Of a stretch of DNA of 23,746 bases, positions 6,781 to 14,388 are shown piece by piece. Under the pieces are notes generated by a model. That model searched no databases and was not told the origin of the DNA. It worked only from the letters and a program-made list of their open reading frames with translations. Source of the DNA: UBA987 sp047620825 (GTDB lineage Bacteria > Bacteroidota > Bacteroidia > NS11-12g > UBA9320); contig JBLHOC010000032.1 of the NCBI GenBank assembly GCA_047620825.1, positions 1-23,746 on the forward strand. The letters are read 5' to 3'. How positions within the stretch are numbered: the first letter of the stretch is position 1; each line of letters opens with the position of its first letter. The position numbers were made by a program, and so were the translations under genes.

Positions 6781-8427
6781 CTACATCATGCCGCCCATTC
6801 CACCCATACCACCCATGTCTGGCATTGGTGCATGGCCGTGATTATCGGCTTCTGGTTCGTCTGCAATTAAGCATTCAGTCGTTAACAACATACTTGCTAC
6901 TGACGCTGCATTTTCAAGTGCAACACGACTCACTTTGGTAGGGTCAATAACACCTGCCGCAATTAAGTTTTCGTATTTTTCAGTTCGTGCGTTATATCCG
7001 AAGTCTGCTTTACCTTCTCTTACTTTCTGAATCACAACAGAACCTTCTCCACCCGCATTGTGTACGATTTGTCTCAATGGTTCTTCTAGTGCTCTTCTGA
7101 TGATTTGAATACCTGTGTTTTCGTCGTCGTTCTCACCTTTTAAGTTGCTAAGTGCTTCGATCGCTCGAACATAAGCAACACCACCTCCAGCAACGATACC
7201 TTCTTCTACAGCTGCACGAGTTGCGTGTAATGCATCATCAACACGGTCTTTTTTCTCTTTCATTTCGATTTCCGATGCAGCACCTATATATAATACGGCA
7301 ACACCACCGCTTAACTTGGCTAATCGTTCTTGAAGTTTCTCAACATCATAATCCGAAGAAGAATTGTCTATTTCAGCTTTAATCTGACCAATTCGGCCTT
7401 GGATATCAGCTTTGTTTCCTACACCATTAACAATGGTTGTGTTTTCTTTATTGATAACTACTTTTTCACAAGTACCTAAAGATTCTAAAGTAGCATCTTC
7501 TAATTTGCGTCCTTGTTCTTCTGAAATTACCGTACCACCAGTTAAAACAGCGATATCTTCTAACATGGCCTTTCTTCTATCACCAAAACCAGGAGCCTTA
7601 ACAGCTACAACTTTCAGAGATCCTCGAATCTTGTTTACAACAAGTGTTGCAAGGGCTTCCCCTTCAACATCTTCTGCTATAATAACAAGTGGCTTACCTG
7701 TTTGAGCCGTTTGCTCAAGTACTGGCAACAACTCTTTCATGTTGCTTACTTTTTTATCGTAGATAAGAATGTAAGGAGATTCTAACTCTGCTTCCATCTT
7801 CTCTGCGTTAGTCACAAAGTAAGGGCTTAAGTAGCCTCTGTCAAATTGCATACCTTCAACCGTTTTTACATCGGTTTGTGTACCTTTTGCTTCTTCAACA
7901 GTTATAACGCCATCCTTACCAACTTTCTTCATGGCATCTGAGATTAATGCGCCAATAACGTCATCGTTGTTCGCAGAAATTGATGCTACTTGTTCGATCT
8001 TTTTAAAATCATCTCCGACAGTTTGTGATTGCTTTTTAAGATCCGCAACAACCTGGATAACTGCTTTGTCTACGCCTCGTTTCAAATCCATCGGATTTGC
8101 ACCAGCTGCAACGTTTTTCAAACCACCACTAACGATTGCTTGCGCTAAAACCGTTGCTGTAGTTGTACCATCTCCAGCTAAATCAGCAGTTTTACTTGCT
8201 ACTTCTTTAACCATCTGAGCACCCATATTTTCAACAGGATTTTTTAGTTCTATTTCTTTGGCAACAGTTACACCATCTTTGGTGACTGTTGGTGAGCCAA
8301 ATTTGCGGTCAATAACTACATTACGACCTTTTGGTCCTAAAGTAACTTTAACAGCGTTCGCTAGAGAATCAACACCTTTTCTTAGGCCGTCTCTTGCGTC
8401 TAAATTAAAATGAATTTGTTTTGCCAT
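6781..8427 (-). CDS. groEL: Chaperonin GroEL (HSP60)
   Basis: 548 residues, full family length. It forms the 14-subunit ATP-driven folding chamber in the cytoplasm. Visible signatures: KVTLGPKGRNVV (27-38), the ATP-binding block GDGTTTATVLA starting at 85, AAVEEGIVAGGG in the C-terminal equatorial domain, and the Gly-Met-rich tail ending MGGMGGMGGMM. The ATG has an A-rich leader and no Shine-Dalgarno. It lies 30 nt behind groES in the standard bicistronic order. No truncation or missing key residues were noted. Confidence 0.99.
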   Translation of the reverse strand: MAKQIHFNLDARDGLRKGVDSLANAVKVTLGPKGRNVVIDRKFGSPTVTKDGVTVAKEIELKNPVENMGAQMVKEVASKTADLAGDGTTTATVLAQAIVSGGLKNVAAGANPMDLKRGVDKAVIQVVADLKKQSQTVGDDFKKIEQVASISANNDDVIGALISDAMKKVGKDGVITVEEAKGTQTDVKTVEGMQFDRGYLSPYFVTNAEKMEAELESPYILIYDKKVSNMKELLPVLEQTAQTGKPLVIIAEDVEGEALATLVVNKIRGSLKVVAVKAPGFGDRRKAMLEDIAVLTGGTVISEEQGRKLEDATLESLGTCEKVVINKENTTIVNGVGNKADIQGRIGQIKAEIDNSSSDYDVEKLQERLAKLSGGVAVLYIGAASEIEMKEKKDRVDDALHATRAAVEEGIVAGGGVAYVRAIEALSNLKGENDDENTGIQIIRRALEEPLRQIVHNAGGEGSVVIQKVREGKADFGYNARTEKYENLIAAGVIDPTKVSRVALENAASVASMLLTTECLIADEPEADNHGHAPMPDMGGMGGMGGMM

Positions 8428-8457
8428 TTCTTAAATGATTTTTGAGTTAGAAAGTAG

Positions 8458-8727
8458 TTAAATAATGGCGAGTATATCTGATTCTCGCATCATAAGATAA
8501 TCGGTTCCTTCAACGCTAATTTCTGTTCCGGAATACTTTCCGTACAATACAACGTCTCCAGTTTTAACAGTTGTAGGTTCTTCCACTTTTCCTGGACCTA
8601 CTGCTACTACTGTGCCTTTTTGTGGCTTTTCTTTAGCCGTATCAGGAATGTATATTCCTCCGGCTGTTTTTACTTCCGCTGGTGCAGGTTCAATAAGAAC
8701 TCGATCTGCTAAAGGTTGAATTTTCAT
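8458..8727 (-). CDS. groES: Co-chaperonin GroES (HSP10)
   Basis: 89 residues, usual length. It forms the heptameric lid of the GroEL chamber. Recognisable by the N-terminus KIQPLADRVLIEPAPAE, the mobile loop TAGGIYIPDTAKEKPQ, GTVVAVGPGK and VLYGKYSGTEI. First gene of groES-groEL. The 163 nt between the secG stop and this start hold a candidate promoter and a cluster of TGACA half-sites, so heat-shock control separate from the upstream operon is likely. Confidence 0.98.
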   Translation of the reverse strand: MKIQPLADRVLIEPAPAEVKTAGGIYIPDTAKEKPQKGTVVAVGPGKVEEPTTVKTGDVVLYGKYSGTEISVEGTDYLMMRESDILAII

Positions 8728-8750
8728 ATATTTTTAGAAACTAAATTGTT

Positions 8751-8779
8751 CAAACTAGGGTTTCCACATTTTATGCCAA
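8751..8779 (-). promoter_or_regulatory. Candidate groES promoter
   Basis: Minus-strand TAGTTTG (8757-8751) resembles the TAnnTTTG -7 box but is one base short. A TTG lies 19 nt upstream (8779-8777), a normal -33 spacing. The box ends 24 nt before the groES ATG, consistent with a short leader. Confidence 0.4.
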
Positions 8780-8812
8780 TGTGCAATTCTTTACAATTTT
8801 CCGACTACTTAA

Positions 8813-8876
8813 GTCAGATTGTCAGCTAAACAAAAAAAGAGTGACAGAAAAGAGTGTGACAGGTATTATGCTGACA
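8813..8876. promoter_or_regulatory. Cluster of TGACA/GTCAG half-sites upstream of groESL
   Basis: Plus-strand TGACA occurs at 8842, 8857 and 8872, an exact 15-nt period, the first two as GTGACAG. GTCAG occurs at 8813 and 8821, and TGTCA at 8820, in the opposite orientation. The block lies about 35-100 nt upstream of the candidate groES -33 box. It is not CIRCE (the HrcA operator), and the protein that might bind it is unknown. Confidence 0.4.
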
Positions 8877-8890
8877 CGACTAAAAGTATG

Positions 8891-9223
8891 TTAGTCTGCA
8901 GGAGTTGTCTCCGGTGCTGGAGTTGGGAATGGTAATGCGTCCGGCAAATCATTGTTGTCAATTTGCTCTTGCATAATAGATTTTGCTCCTTCGTCATTAG
9001 AACTTGCAAGAAACATATTGCTTGACATGGTCAATACCAATAATCCTACAGCTAAGCCCCATGTAAGTTTTTCAACTATTTCATTGGTTCTTTTAACACC
9101 CATGATTTGAGAACCTGAAGAAAAATTCGCTGCGATTCCGCCGCCTTTAGGTTTTTGAATTAAAACGATAAAGGTTAGCGCAACTGAAACGACAATGATA
9201 AGGGTTAGGATTAACGTATACAT
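8891..9223 (-). CDS. secG: Preprotein translocase subunit SecG
   Basis: 110 residues. Small inner-membrane subunit of the SecYEG channel. Two transmembrane helices are visible (about 2-22 and 54-72), separated by the family loop QKPKGGGIAANFSSGSQIMGVKRTNEIVEKLTW written here in part: KGGGIAANF and MGVKRTNE. The C-terminus is an acidic Pro/Thr-rich tail common in longer Bacteroidota versions. It starts 3 nt after the stop of the TPR-type gene and is the last gene of the miaB-led operon. No terminator hairpin is evident before groES, so some read-through into groESL is possible. Confidence 0.93.
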   Translation of the reverse strand: MYTLILTLIIVVSVALTFIVLIQKPKGGGIAANFSSGSQIMGVKRTNEIVEKLTWGLAVGLLVLTMSSNMFLASSNDEGAKSIMQEQIDNNDLPDALPFPTPAPETTPAD

Positions 9224-9226
9224 CTC

Positions 9227-10186
9227 TTATTCTAAATTATGTTCCTGCTTGGTTTTTTCAATCAGGGCTGCAAAATACGAGAACTTTTGGGGATTTTGCA
9301 AACCCAATTTGTTGTAAATTTCTACGGCCTTTTCGGGCGCACCTTGTTTGATGTGTAATTGCGCCAAAGATTCTGTAACTAATTCGAAACCAGGCTTTTC
9401 TGATGACTCTTTCACCACATCCGTCCTGTCGATATCTGTTCTGATTCGGGATATACTCGGCCGATTCTTGATGAAATTTTCTAGAAGTTCACTCGCCTCA
9501 GCGCTCATTTGTAGTTTGCGCGGTTTTATATCTTCCTTAGGTTTGTCGTTTTCTAAACTATCCAACCATGAAGAGAAGTCTTGTTTATTGGGTTTTTTAC
9601 CTTTCGGTTCGGTCTGTAGTTTTGGTAGTTCCACCAACGGGTCATATACCTTCTTTGGTTTTGCTGGATTAGTTTTAGTCCCGTCTTTAACTTTAGACAG
9701 CAATTCAACCAGAGGGTCATATATAACCTCAGCACGTTGAACTATTTTAATTTCTTTCTTTACCGGAGGTTTTACTTCCCTTATCGGAACAGGTTGTGGC
9801 TGTTCTTTAATTTTGGAAACTTCAGTTGGAGCTATATTAACTTTAGCCTTTTTCTCAACAGCAATTACTTTAGGTGCAATTGTCTTGGTTGGCATAGCTT
9901 CAACTTTGACTGTAACTTTAGCCTCAACTTTAAGCTTAGGTTGTTCTAATTGTACATCATCATGTATGAAATCGTATAGCCGCTCCCGGTCACCGGCAAA
10001 CAGACTTGCGGTTTTTATAGACTTTTTAAGGCCGAATTTATTCTCGTTCTTGAGGCACTTAGCTTCTAACGAATGCAGAATAGAAAACCAAGGGTATTGC
10101 TTTTTGAACTCGGAAATTTCAACGAATTCTGCATTGCCAATTTCCTGATAATTGTTAACAAGCGATATGATTTTTTGAGCAGTCAC
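9227..10186 (-). CDS. TPR-type protein of unknown function between lptE and secG
   Basis: 319 residues, no signal peptide. Residues about 1-75 form a conserved-looking helical N-terminus (ISEFKKQYPWFSILHSLEAKCL). Residues about 80-200 are a low-complexity Lys/Pro/Val linker. Residues about 260-315 resemble one or two tetratricopeptide helices (ESLAQLHIKQGAPEKAVEIY). The linker contains the heptapeptide YDPLVEL twice (DNA 9701-9721 and 9626-9646) with different synonymous codons. I recall a similar gene in this position in other Bacteroidota; its function is unknown. Starts at GTG 10186-10184, 1 nt after the lptE stop, so it is translationally linked to lptE. A role in outer-membrane assembly or secretion is only suggested by the neighbours. 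Confidence 0.8.
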   Translation of the reverse strand: MTAQKIISLVNNYQEIGNAEFVEISEFKKQYPWFSILHSLEAKCLKNENKFGLKKSIKTASLFAGDRERLYDFIHDDVQLEQPKLKVEAKVTVKVEAMPTKTIAPKVIAVEKKAKVNIAPTEVSKIKEQPQPVPIREVKPPVKKEIKIVQRAEVIYDPLVELLSKVKDGTKTNPAKPKKVYDPLVELPKLQTEPKGKKPNKQDFSSWLDSLENDKPKEDIKPRKLQMSAEASELLENFIKNRPSISRIRTDIDRTDVVKESSEKPGFELVTESLAQLHIKQGAPEKAVEIYNKLGLQNPQKFSYFAALIEKTKQEHNLE

Positions 10187-10187
10187 C

Positions 10188-10694
10188 TTACCAGTTTAAC
10201 GCCGCTTTGTTAAAAATTTCTTGAGCTAAATTGTCTGAAATGGATTCTATCATATCCGCCTCAACATCTGCAAGGGATTTACTGGCGTCAAAATCTTCGA
10301 ATTGTGTGAATCGTTGATCGAATGCAAGTTTGGGTGCTTTTTCGCTTACCATCGTAATTTTAACCGAAATCTGCAATCGGTTTTTAGATGCGGTTGAATT
10401 GTCAGCAGCACCAACTGGGTTGACAGCATAATCAACAATACTACCTGCAATGGCAAAATCTCCATTTTCAGGAACTAAGTTCAGACTCGTTTGGGTCAAA
10501 AACTTATTTCTTAGTTTTTCAGTTAGGGTAGGACTTAAATTTGGAGCAACAATGGGTGCGTTGTTTTCAATGAAGTCGATGCTCACTGTTTTTATAGTGT
10601 CGGGGAATGTGACGCCATTGAGACTGTAAATACCGCAAGACGTCCATTGTGTCAGGGCAATTAATGAAACGAAAATGTATTTAATCCAATTCAT
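10188..10694 (-). CDS. lptE: LptE-like LPS assembly lipoprotein
   Basis: 168 residues from ATG 10694-10692; an upstream in-frame start at 10766 would give a 24-residue extension ahead of the signal peptide and is rejected. Lipoprotein signal peptide with Cys20 in WTSC|GIYS. The mature part matches the Bacteroidota LptE/LptE-like family: CGIYSLNG, then PDTIKTVSIDFIENNAPIV, LTEKLRNKFLTQTSLNLV and a Gly-Ser strand GDFAIAGSIVDY. LptE plugs the outer-membrane LptD barrel that inserts LPS. Overlaps the end of the sigma-54 activator gene by 14 nt and abuts the TPR-type gene, so it belongs to the same operon. Confidence 0.88.
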   Translation of the reverse strand: MNWIKYIFVSLIALTQWTSCGIYSLNGVTFPDTIKTVSIDFIENNAPIVAPNLSPTLTEKLRNKFLTQTSLNLVPENGDFAIAGSIVDYAVNPVGAADNSTASKNRLQISVKITMVSEKAPKLAFDQRFTQFEDFDASKSLADVEADMIESISDNLAQEIFNKAALNW

Positions 10695-11934
10695 ATTGCT
10701 TGATTTTACGGTACAAGGTACGTTCGGATATGCCCAAATCTTGAGCAGCTCTTTTACGTTTCCCATTATTTTTCAGTAGGGCCTTTTTTATCAGCTCTTC
10801 TTCTTTGTCTTCAAGCGACAAATTCTCTTCTAAATTGACAGCGTTTTCTGGTTCAATGACGAAATGGTCGTCATTGTCAATCGATTCCTTTTCTTCAGGA
10901 CGATGAATTGTTATCTCAGAACTTAAATCTGATGGCATGGACGTATCAGACAAAACACGTTGGATGATAGCTTCATTACCTTGAAGTATTTCTTCCTTTG
11001 AATTGCTCTTTTTTAGAATCTCGAGAACAATCTTTTTAAGATCAGACATTTCCGTCTTCATGTCAAATAACACCTTATAAAAAATATCTCTTTCCGAAAT
11101 ATCGTTGCCGTTATGTTGGCTACCTCGACTTGCAAGAGCAGGCAATCGGTTCGTTGGTTCTGGTAGATACTTTTGTAACGTTGCTGCTGATATTTTAGGA
11201 TCTTGTTCCAGCACAGCCAGCTGTTCTGTTAAATTTTTCAATTGTCGGATGTTTCCTGGCCATCGATATTTTAACAATAATTCTTCTCCCTCTGCATCAA
11301 GCTCCACCTCAGGTGAATGGTATTTTTCTGATAGGTCAAACGCAAACTTCCTAAACAATAAGTAAATGTCCTCATTCCTGTCTCTTAGGGCTGGGACCTT
11401 AATTGGAAGTGTCGACAGACGATAGTATAAATCTTCTCGGAATTTACCGTTCTGCGTTTCTGCAAATAAGTCTTTGTTGGTTGCAGTTATAATACGCACA
11501 TCAGTGGTTTGAACCTTTGAAGAGCCAACCTTAATAAACTCACCATTCTCCAACATTCGGAGTAGGCGAGATTGTGTCTCTAGTGGTAGTTCACCGATTT
11601 CGTCCAAAAATATTGTTCCACCGTTGACTGTCTCGAAGTATCCTTTTCTATTGTCGATAGCACCGGTAAAGGCACCCTTTTCATGGCCAAACAATTCTGA
11701 ATTAATTGTGCCTTCAGGTATAGCACCACAATTAATGGCGAAAAACGGACCATGTTTACGGTTGCTCAGTTGATGAATCAGCTTTGAGAAGGATTCCTTA
11801 CCAACACCACTTTCTCCTTGGATGTAAACGGTAATGTCAGTAGGTGCTACTTTTACAGCAGTCTCTAATGCATAATTTAATTTGGGTGAGTTCCCTGTGA
11901 TTCCAAATCTATTTTTTATTTGCTGTAGATTCAT
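10681..11934 (-). CDS. Sigma-54-dependent transcriptional activator without a sensor domain
   Basis: 417 residues. Residues about 11-255 are a sigma-54 AAA+ domain: Walker A GESGVGKE (40-47), sigma-54 contact loop GAFTGA (87-92), Walker B TIFLDE (107-112) and RWPGNIRQL near 230. Residues about 375-417 are a Fis-type helix-turn-helix (NGKRKRAAQDLGISERTLY). There is no receiver, GAF or PAS domain at the N-terminus; the AAA+ domain begins almost at once. A roughly 110-residue polar, acidic linker separates AAA+ and DNA-binding parts. It needs RpoN to act, and its trigger and targets are not evident. Overlaps the miaB stop by 4 nt (ATGA) and lptE by 14 nt. Confidence 0.93.
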   Translation of the reverse strand: MNLQQIKNRFGITGNSPKLNYALETAVKVAPTDITVYIQGESGVGKESFSKLIHQLSNRKHGPFFAINCGAIPEGTINSELFGHEKGAFTGAIDNRKGYFETVNGGTIFLDEIGELPLETQSRLLRMLENGEFIKVGSSKVQTTDVRIITATNKDLFAETQNGKFREDLYYRLSTLPIKVPALRDRNEDIYLLFRKFAFDLSEKYHSPEVELDAEGEELLLKYRWPGNIRQLKNLTEQLAVLEQDPKISAATLQKYLPEPTNRLPALASRGSQHNGNDISERDIFYKVLFDMKTEMSDLKKIVLEILKKSNSKEEILQGNEAIIQRVLSDTSMPSDLSSEITIHRPEEKESIDNDDHFVIEPENAVNLEENLSLEDKEEELIKKALLKNNGKRKRAAQDLGISERTLYRKIKQYELD

Positions 11935-13361
11935 GAACTCAGTACTTCTTGCGTTAAAGTTGCTTTTTCGAAATGTTCGTTTAAACCGATGGCTTTACCA
12001 ACCATGCTGTTTGACGTGGACTTCTCAATTAACACATCAACATATTGACCTTTGGAATAGTTCTCTTTTGGGAAAATGACAGAAATGCTTTCATCACATT
12101 TACCCATCACATCAAGTTCAGACCTTTTAGACCTACTTTCTACTAAAACTGTGACCACGCTCCCGATTCGATTCTTATTCTTTTCGGCGGACATGTTGTT
12201 TTGCAGGTTGATGATTTCAGTCAATCGTTTTTTCTTTATAGCTAACGGAACATCATCTGCAAACTTACGAGCAGCAAGCGTGCCTGGTCGCTCGGAATAA
12301 TAGTACATGTAAGAGAAATCAAAATTAGACCACTCCATTAAGGATAGGGTGTCTTGATGTTCTTCTTCAGTCTCAGTGCAAAAACCAGAGATGATGTCGG
12401 AGCTAATACTACAGTTAGGTATAATCTCTCTAATCCGAGTCACTTTACTCATGTACCATGCACGATCATAAGTCCGATTCATTTTGTCTAAAATCCGACT
12501 ATTACCCGATTGAGCTGGAAGGTGGATGTAATTGCAAATATTTGGATATTTGGCCATCGTGTGTAACACGTCGTCAGTGATATCTTTCGGATGTGACGTT
12601 GAAAAACGAACGCGTAAACATGGATCCACCAATGCAACCATTTCAAGTAAGTTGGGGAAGTGGACAGCTGTTTCTTTTTCTTCAGTAGTTAATTTCTTGT
12701 ATTCCTTTTTGGGTCCACCACCAAACCACAGGTAACTATCAACGTTTTGACCAAGTAGTATCACTTCTTTGTAACCTTTGTTAACGAGGTCTTGTGCTTC
12801 GGCTACAATTGTCTCTGGATCTCTACTTCTTTCACGTCCTCTTGTAAATGGAACAACGCAGAAGCTGCACATATTATCGCATCCACGCATGATAGAAATG
12901 AAACCAGTAACACCATTACTATTGAGCCGTGTTGGTGTAATTTCCGCATATGTTTCTTCCAGGGAAAGCATCACGTTGATGGCTTTTGATCCACCATCAA
13001 CTTCGGCAACTAAACTAGGGAGTTCACGGTAAGCATCTGGACCAACAACTATGTCGACCAGCTTTTCCTCTTCCATCAATTGGTCTTTTAATCGTTCTGC
13101 CATACAGCCAAGTATGCCAACAATTAAGTTCTTATTTCTCCGTTTATTCCCTTTTAACTGACTCAGTCGGGTTCTGATCTTTTGTTCGGCATTATCTCGA
13201 ATGGAGCAGGTATTGATAAACACGATATCTGCATCTTCTTCACTGTTAATCGTGTCGTAACCGTTTTCCGCCATAATGGTGGCAACTACCTCACTGTCAG
13301 CGAAGTTCATCGCACATCCATAACTTTCAATATAAATTTGTTTGTTGTTGATGTTTCCCAT
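11931..13361 (-). CDS. miaB: tRNA-2-methylthio-N6-dimethylallyladenosine synthase MiaB
   Basis: 476 residues. Radical-SAM methylthiotransferase that adds the methylthio group to i6A37 in tRNAs reading UNN codons. The N-terminal cluster cysteines are C16 (ESYGCAMN), C52 (INTCSIRDNA) and C86 (LGCMAERL). The radical SAM CxxxCxxC is C161-C165-C168 (GCDNMCSFCVVPFTRGRERSR in part). A C-terminal TRAM domain spans about 400-470. Start ATG 13361. A perfect TAACTTTG -7 box lies 24 nt upstream, so miaB heads the operon that continues through the sigma-54 activator, lptE, the TPR-type gene and secG. All catalytic cysteines are present. Confidence 0.97.
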   Translation of the reverse strand: MGNINNKQIYIESYGCAMNFADSEVVATIMAENGYDTINSEEDADIVFINTCSIRDNAEQKIRTRLSQLKGNKRRNKNLIVGILGCMAERLKDQLMEEEKLVDIVVGPDAYRELPSLVAEVDGGSKAINVMLSLEETYAEITPTRLNSNGVTGFISIMRGCDNMCSFCVVPFTRGRERSRDPETIVAEAQDLVNKGYKEVILLGQNVDSYLWFGGGPKKEYKKLTTEEKETAVHFPNLLEMVALVDPCLRVRFSTSHPKDITDDVLHTMAKYPNICNYIHLPAQSGNSRILDKMNRTYDRAWYMSKVTRIREIIPNCSISSDIISGFCTETEEEHQDTLSLMEWSNFDFSYMYYYSERPGTLAARKFADDVPLAIKKKRLTEIINLQNNMSAEKNKNRIGSVVTVLVESRSKRSELDVMGKCDESISVIFPKENYSKGQYVDVLIEKSTSNSMVGKAIGLNEHFEKATLTQEVLSS

Positions 13362-13384
13362 TCGAGCTATTAATACTGAACCTG

Positions 13385-13392
13385 CAAAGTTA
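13385..13392 (-). promoter_or_regulatory. miaB: -7 box of the miaB operon promoter
   Basis: Minus-strand TAACTTTG (13392-13385) matches TAnnTTTG exactly and sits 24 nt before the miaB ATG, implying a short leader. The nearest TTG upstream (13408-13406) is only 13 nt away, so the -33 element is poor. Confidence 0.55.
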
Positions 13393-13527
13393 AAGATTTG
13401 TGTGACAATATGGCAGCATTTTTATGTTATTAATCGAATTTAGTGGGTTAATCGACGGCTAATATTTTGACAGGATAAAGACTTTAAGAATCCCTATTAT
13501 TGCGCCATCTAAAGGAAACATAGAAAA

Positions 13528-14322
13528 ATGAAAAACGTAAAACAATTATTATTAGCAGGAACAGTATGCAGCATGCTTATTTTTAGTGCTTGTAAGGATG
13601 ACACGGTTGACCCAGCGGGTGCCGGTTCAACAAAAACATGCAAGATCACCTTAGCTACTGAAGACGATGGCAGCACTGCAGCATATACGTGGGATGGAGA
13701 TTTAATTGCAAAGATTGTTGAGTCTGATAGTGATGGTTCGGTTACTACTTACAACTACAACTACATTGCTGGTAAATTGTCGGAAATAGTAGAGGATGGG
13801 GATGGAGATATTACAACGTACAAAATTGTTTATGATAACGATAAAGTCTCGCGTGTAGACGTTTCAGAAAGTGGTGAAGTATATGAGTATTACAATGTAA
13901 AATTGAATACAGATGGCACATTATTGATGGTAGACCAATTCAACAAAGAGGACATGACGGATGTAATATATGCATCCTATGAGTATACATACGCCGATGG
14001 CCGATTACAAAAACTGAAACAAACGTATGATTCAGATGAAGATGGCGATTTAGATGTAGATGACGAGTTTTTGAATTATAAAATCAAAGCGGTTGACGAT
14101 AAAATCAACCCGTTTTATGGAATACCTTCTTATTTTATGGACTTTGCTGATATATTGTCATTAACTAAAAATAATATGAACGCAGCCACAATTGGCGATG
14201 ATGACCTCGAACTACCGTTTACTGGTGTATATGAGTATGACGCAAATAATTATCCAACGAAAGCTACAATGAGTGGTTTTGACGAGACTACTATAATTGA
14301 TTTTACATATATGTGCGATTAA
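13528..14322 (+). CDS. Lipoprotein of unknown function with YD-like beta repeats
   Basis: 264 residues. Lipoprotein signal peptide with Cys22 (FSAC|KDD). The mature part alternates tyrosine-rich strands and acidic turns: TAAYTWDGDLIAKIV, TTYNYNYIAGKLSEIV, YKIVYDNDKVSRV, YEYTYADGRLQKL and VYEYDANNYPTKA. This resembles DUF4595-type or RHS/YD-like repeats of Bacteroidota lipoproteins, but no family is certain. Asp-rich stretches (EDGDGDI, SDEDGDLDVDDE) look like calcium-binding loops. AAAGGA lies 11 nt ahead of the ATG, a weak partial Shine-Dalgarno match. It ends at a strong terminator, so it is probably monocistronic. Expected location is the outer membrane or cell surface. Confidence 0.8.
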   Translation: MKNVKQLLLAGTVCSMLIFSACKDDTVDPAGAGSTKTCKITLATEDDGSTAAYTWDGDLIAKIVESDSDGSVTTYNYNYIAGKLSEIVEDGDGDITTYKIVYDNDKVSRVDVSESGEVYEYYNVKLNTDGTLLMVDQFNKEDMTDVIYASYEYTYADGRLQKLKQTYDSDEDGDLDVDDEFLNYKIKAVDDKINPFYGIPSYFMDFADILSLTKNNMNAATIGDDDLELPFTGVYEYDANNYPTKATMSGFDETTIIDFTYMCD

Positions 14323-14339
14323 TTTCAATTCGCAATACT

Positions 14340-14374
14340 AAAAAAGCCTTCTACCTTTGGTAGAGGGCTTTTTT
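14340..14374 (+). terminator. Strong rho-independent terminator
   Basis: AAAAAAGCCTTCTACC (14340-14355), a TTT loop and GGTAGAGGGCTTTTTT (14359-14374) form a 16-bp stem with a single G-U pair, followed by GCTTTT. It ends the lipoprotein gene and lies only 14 nt before the GSCFA gene's ATG. The A-run on the 5' side means it could also act on minus-strand transcripts. Confidence 0.92.
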
Positions 14375-14388
14375 GCTTTTATAACTTC

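Noticed and set aside
8728..8890. CIRCE/HrcA operator upstream of groES
   Set aside because: The TTAGCACTC-N9-GAGTGCTAA pattern is not present; only TGACA-type half-sites are.
10695..10766. Longer lptE reading frame starting at 10766
   Set aside because: It would place 24 residues before a clean lipoprotein signal peptide and overlap the sigma-54 activator's HTH region by 86 nt; ATG 10694 fits better.
13409..13527. Plus-strand promoter for the lipoprotein gene near TAATATTTTG
   Set aside because: The box does not match TAnnTTTG well and no -33 partner was found, so it is not listed as a feature.
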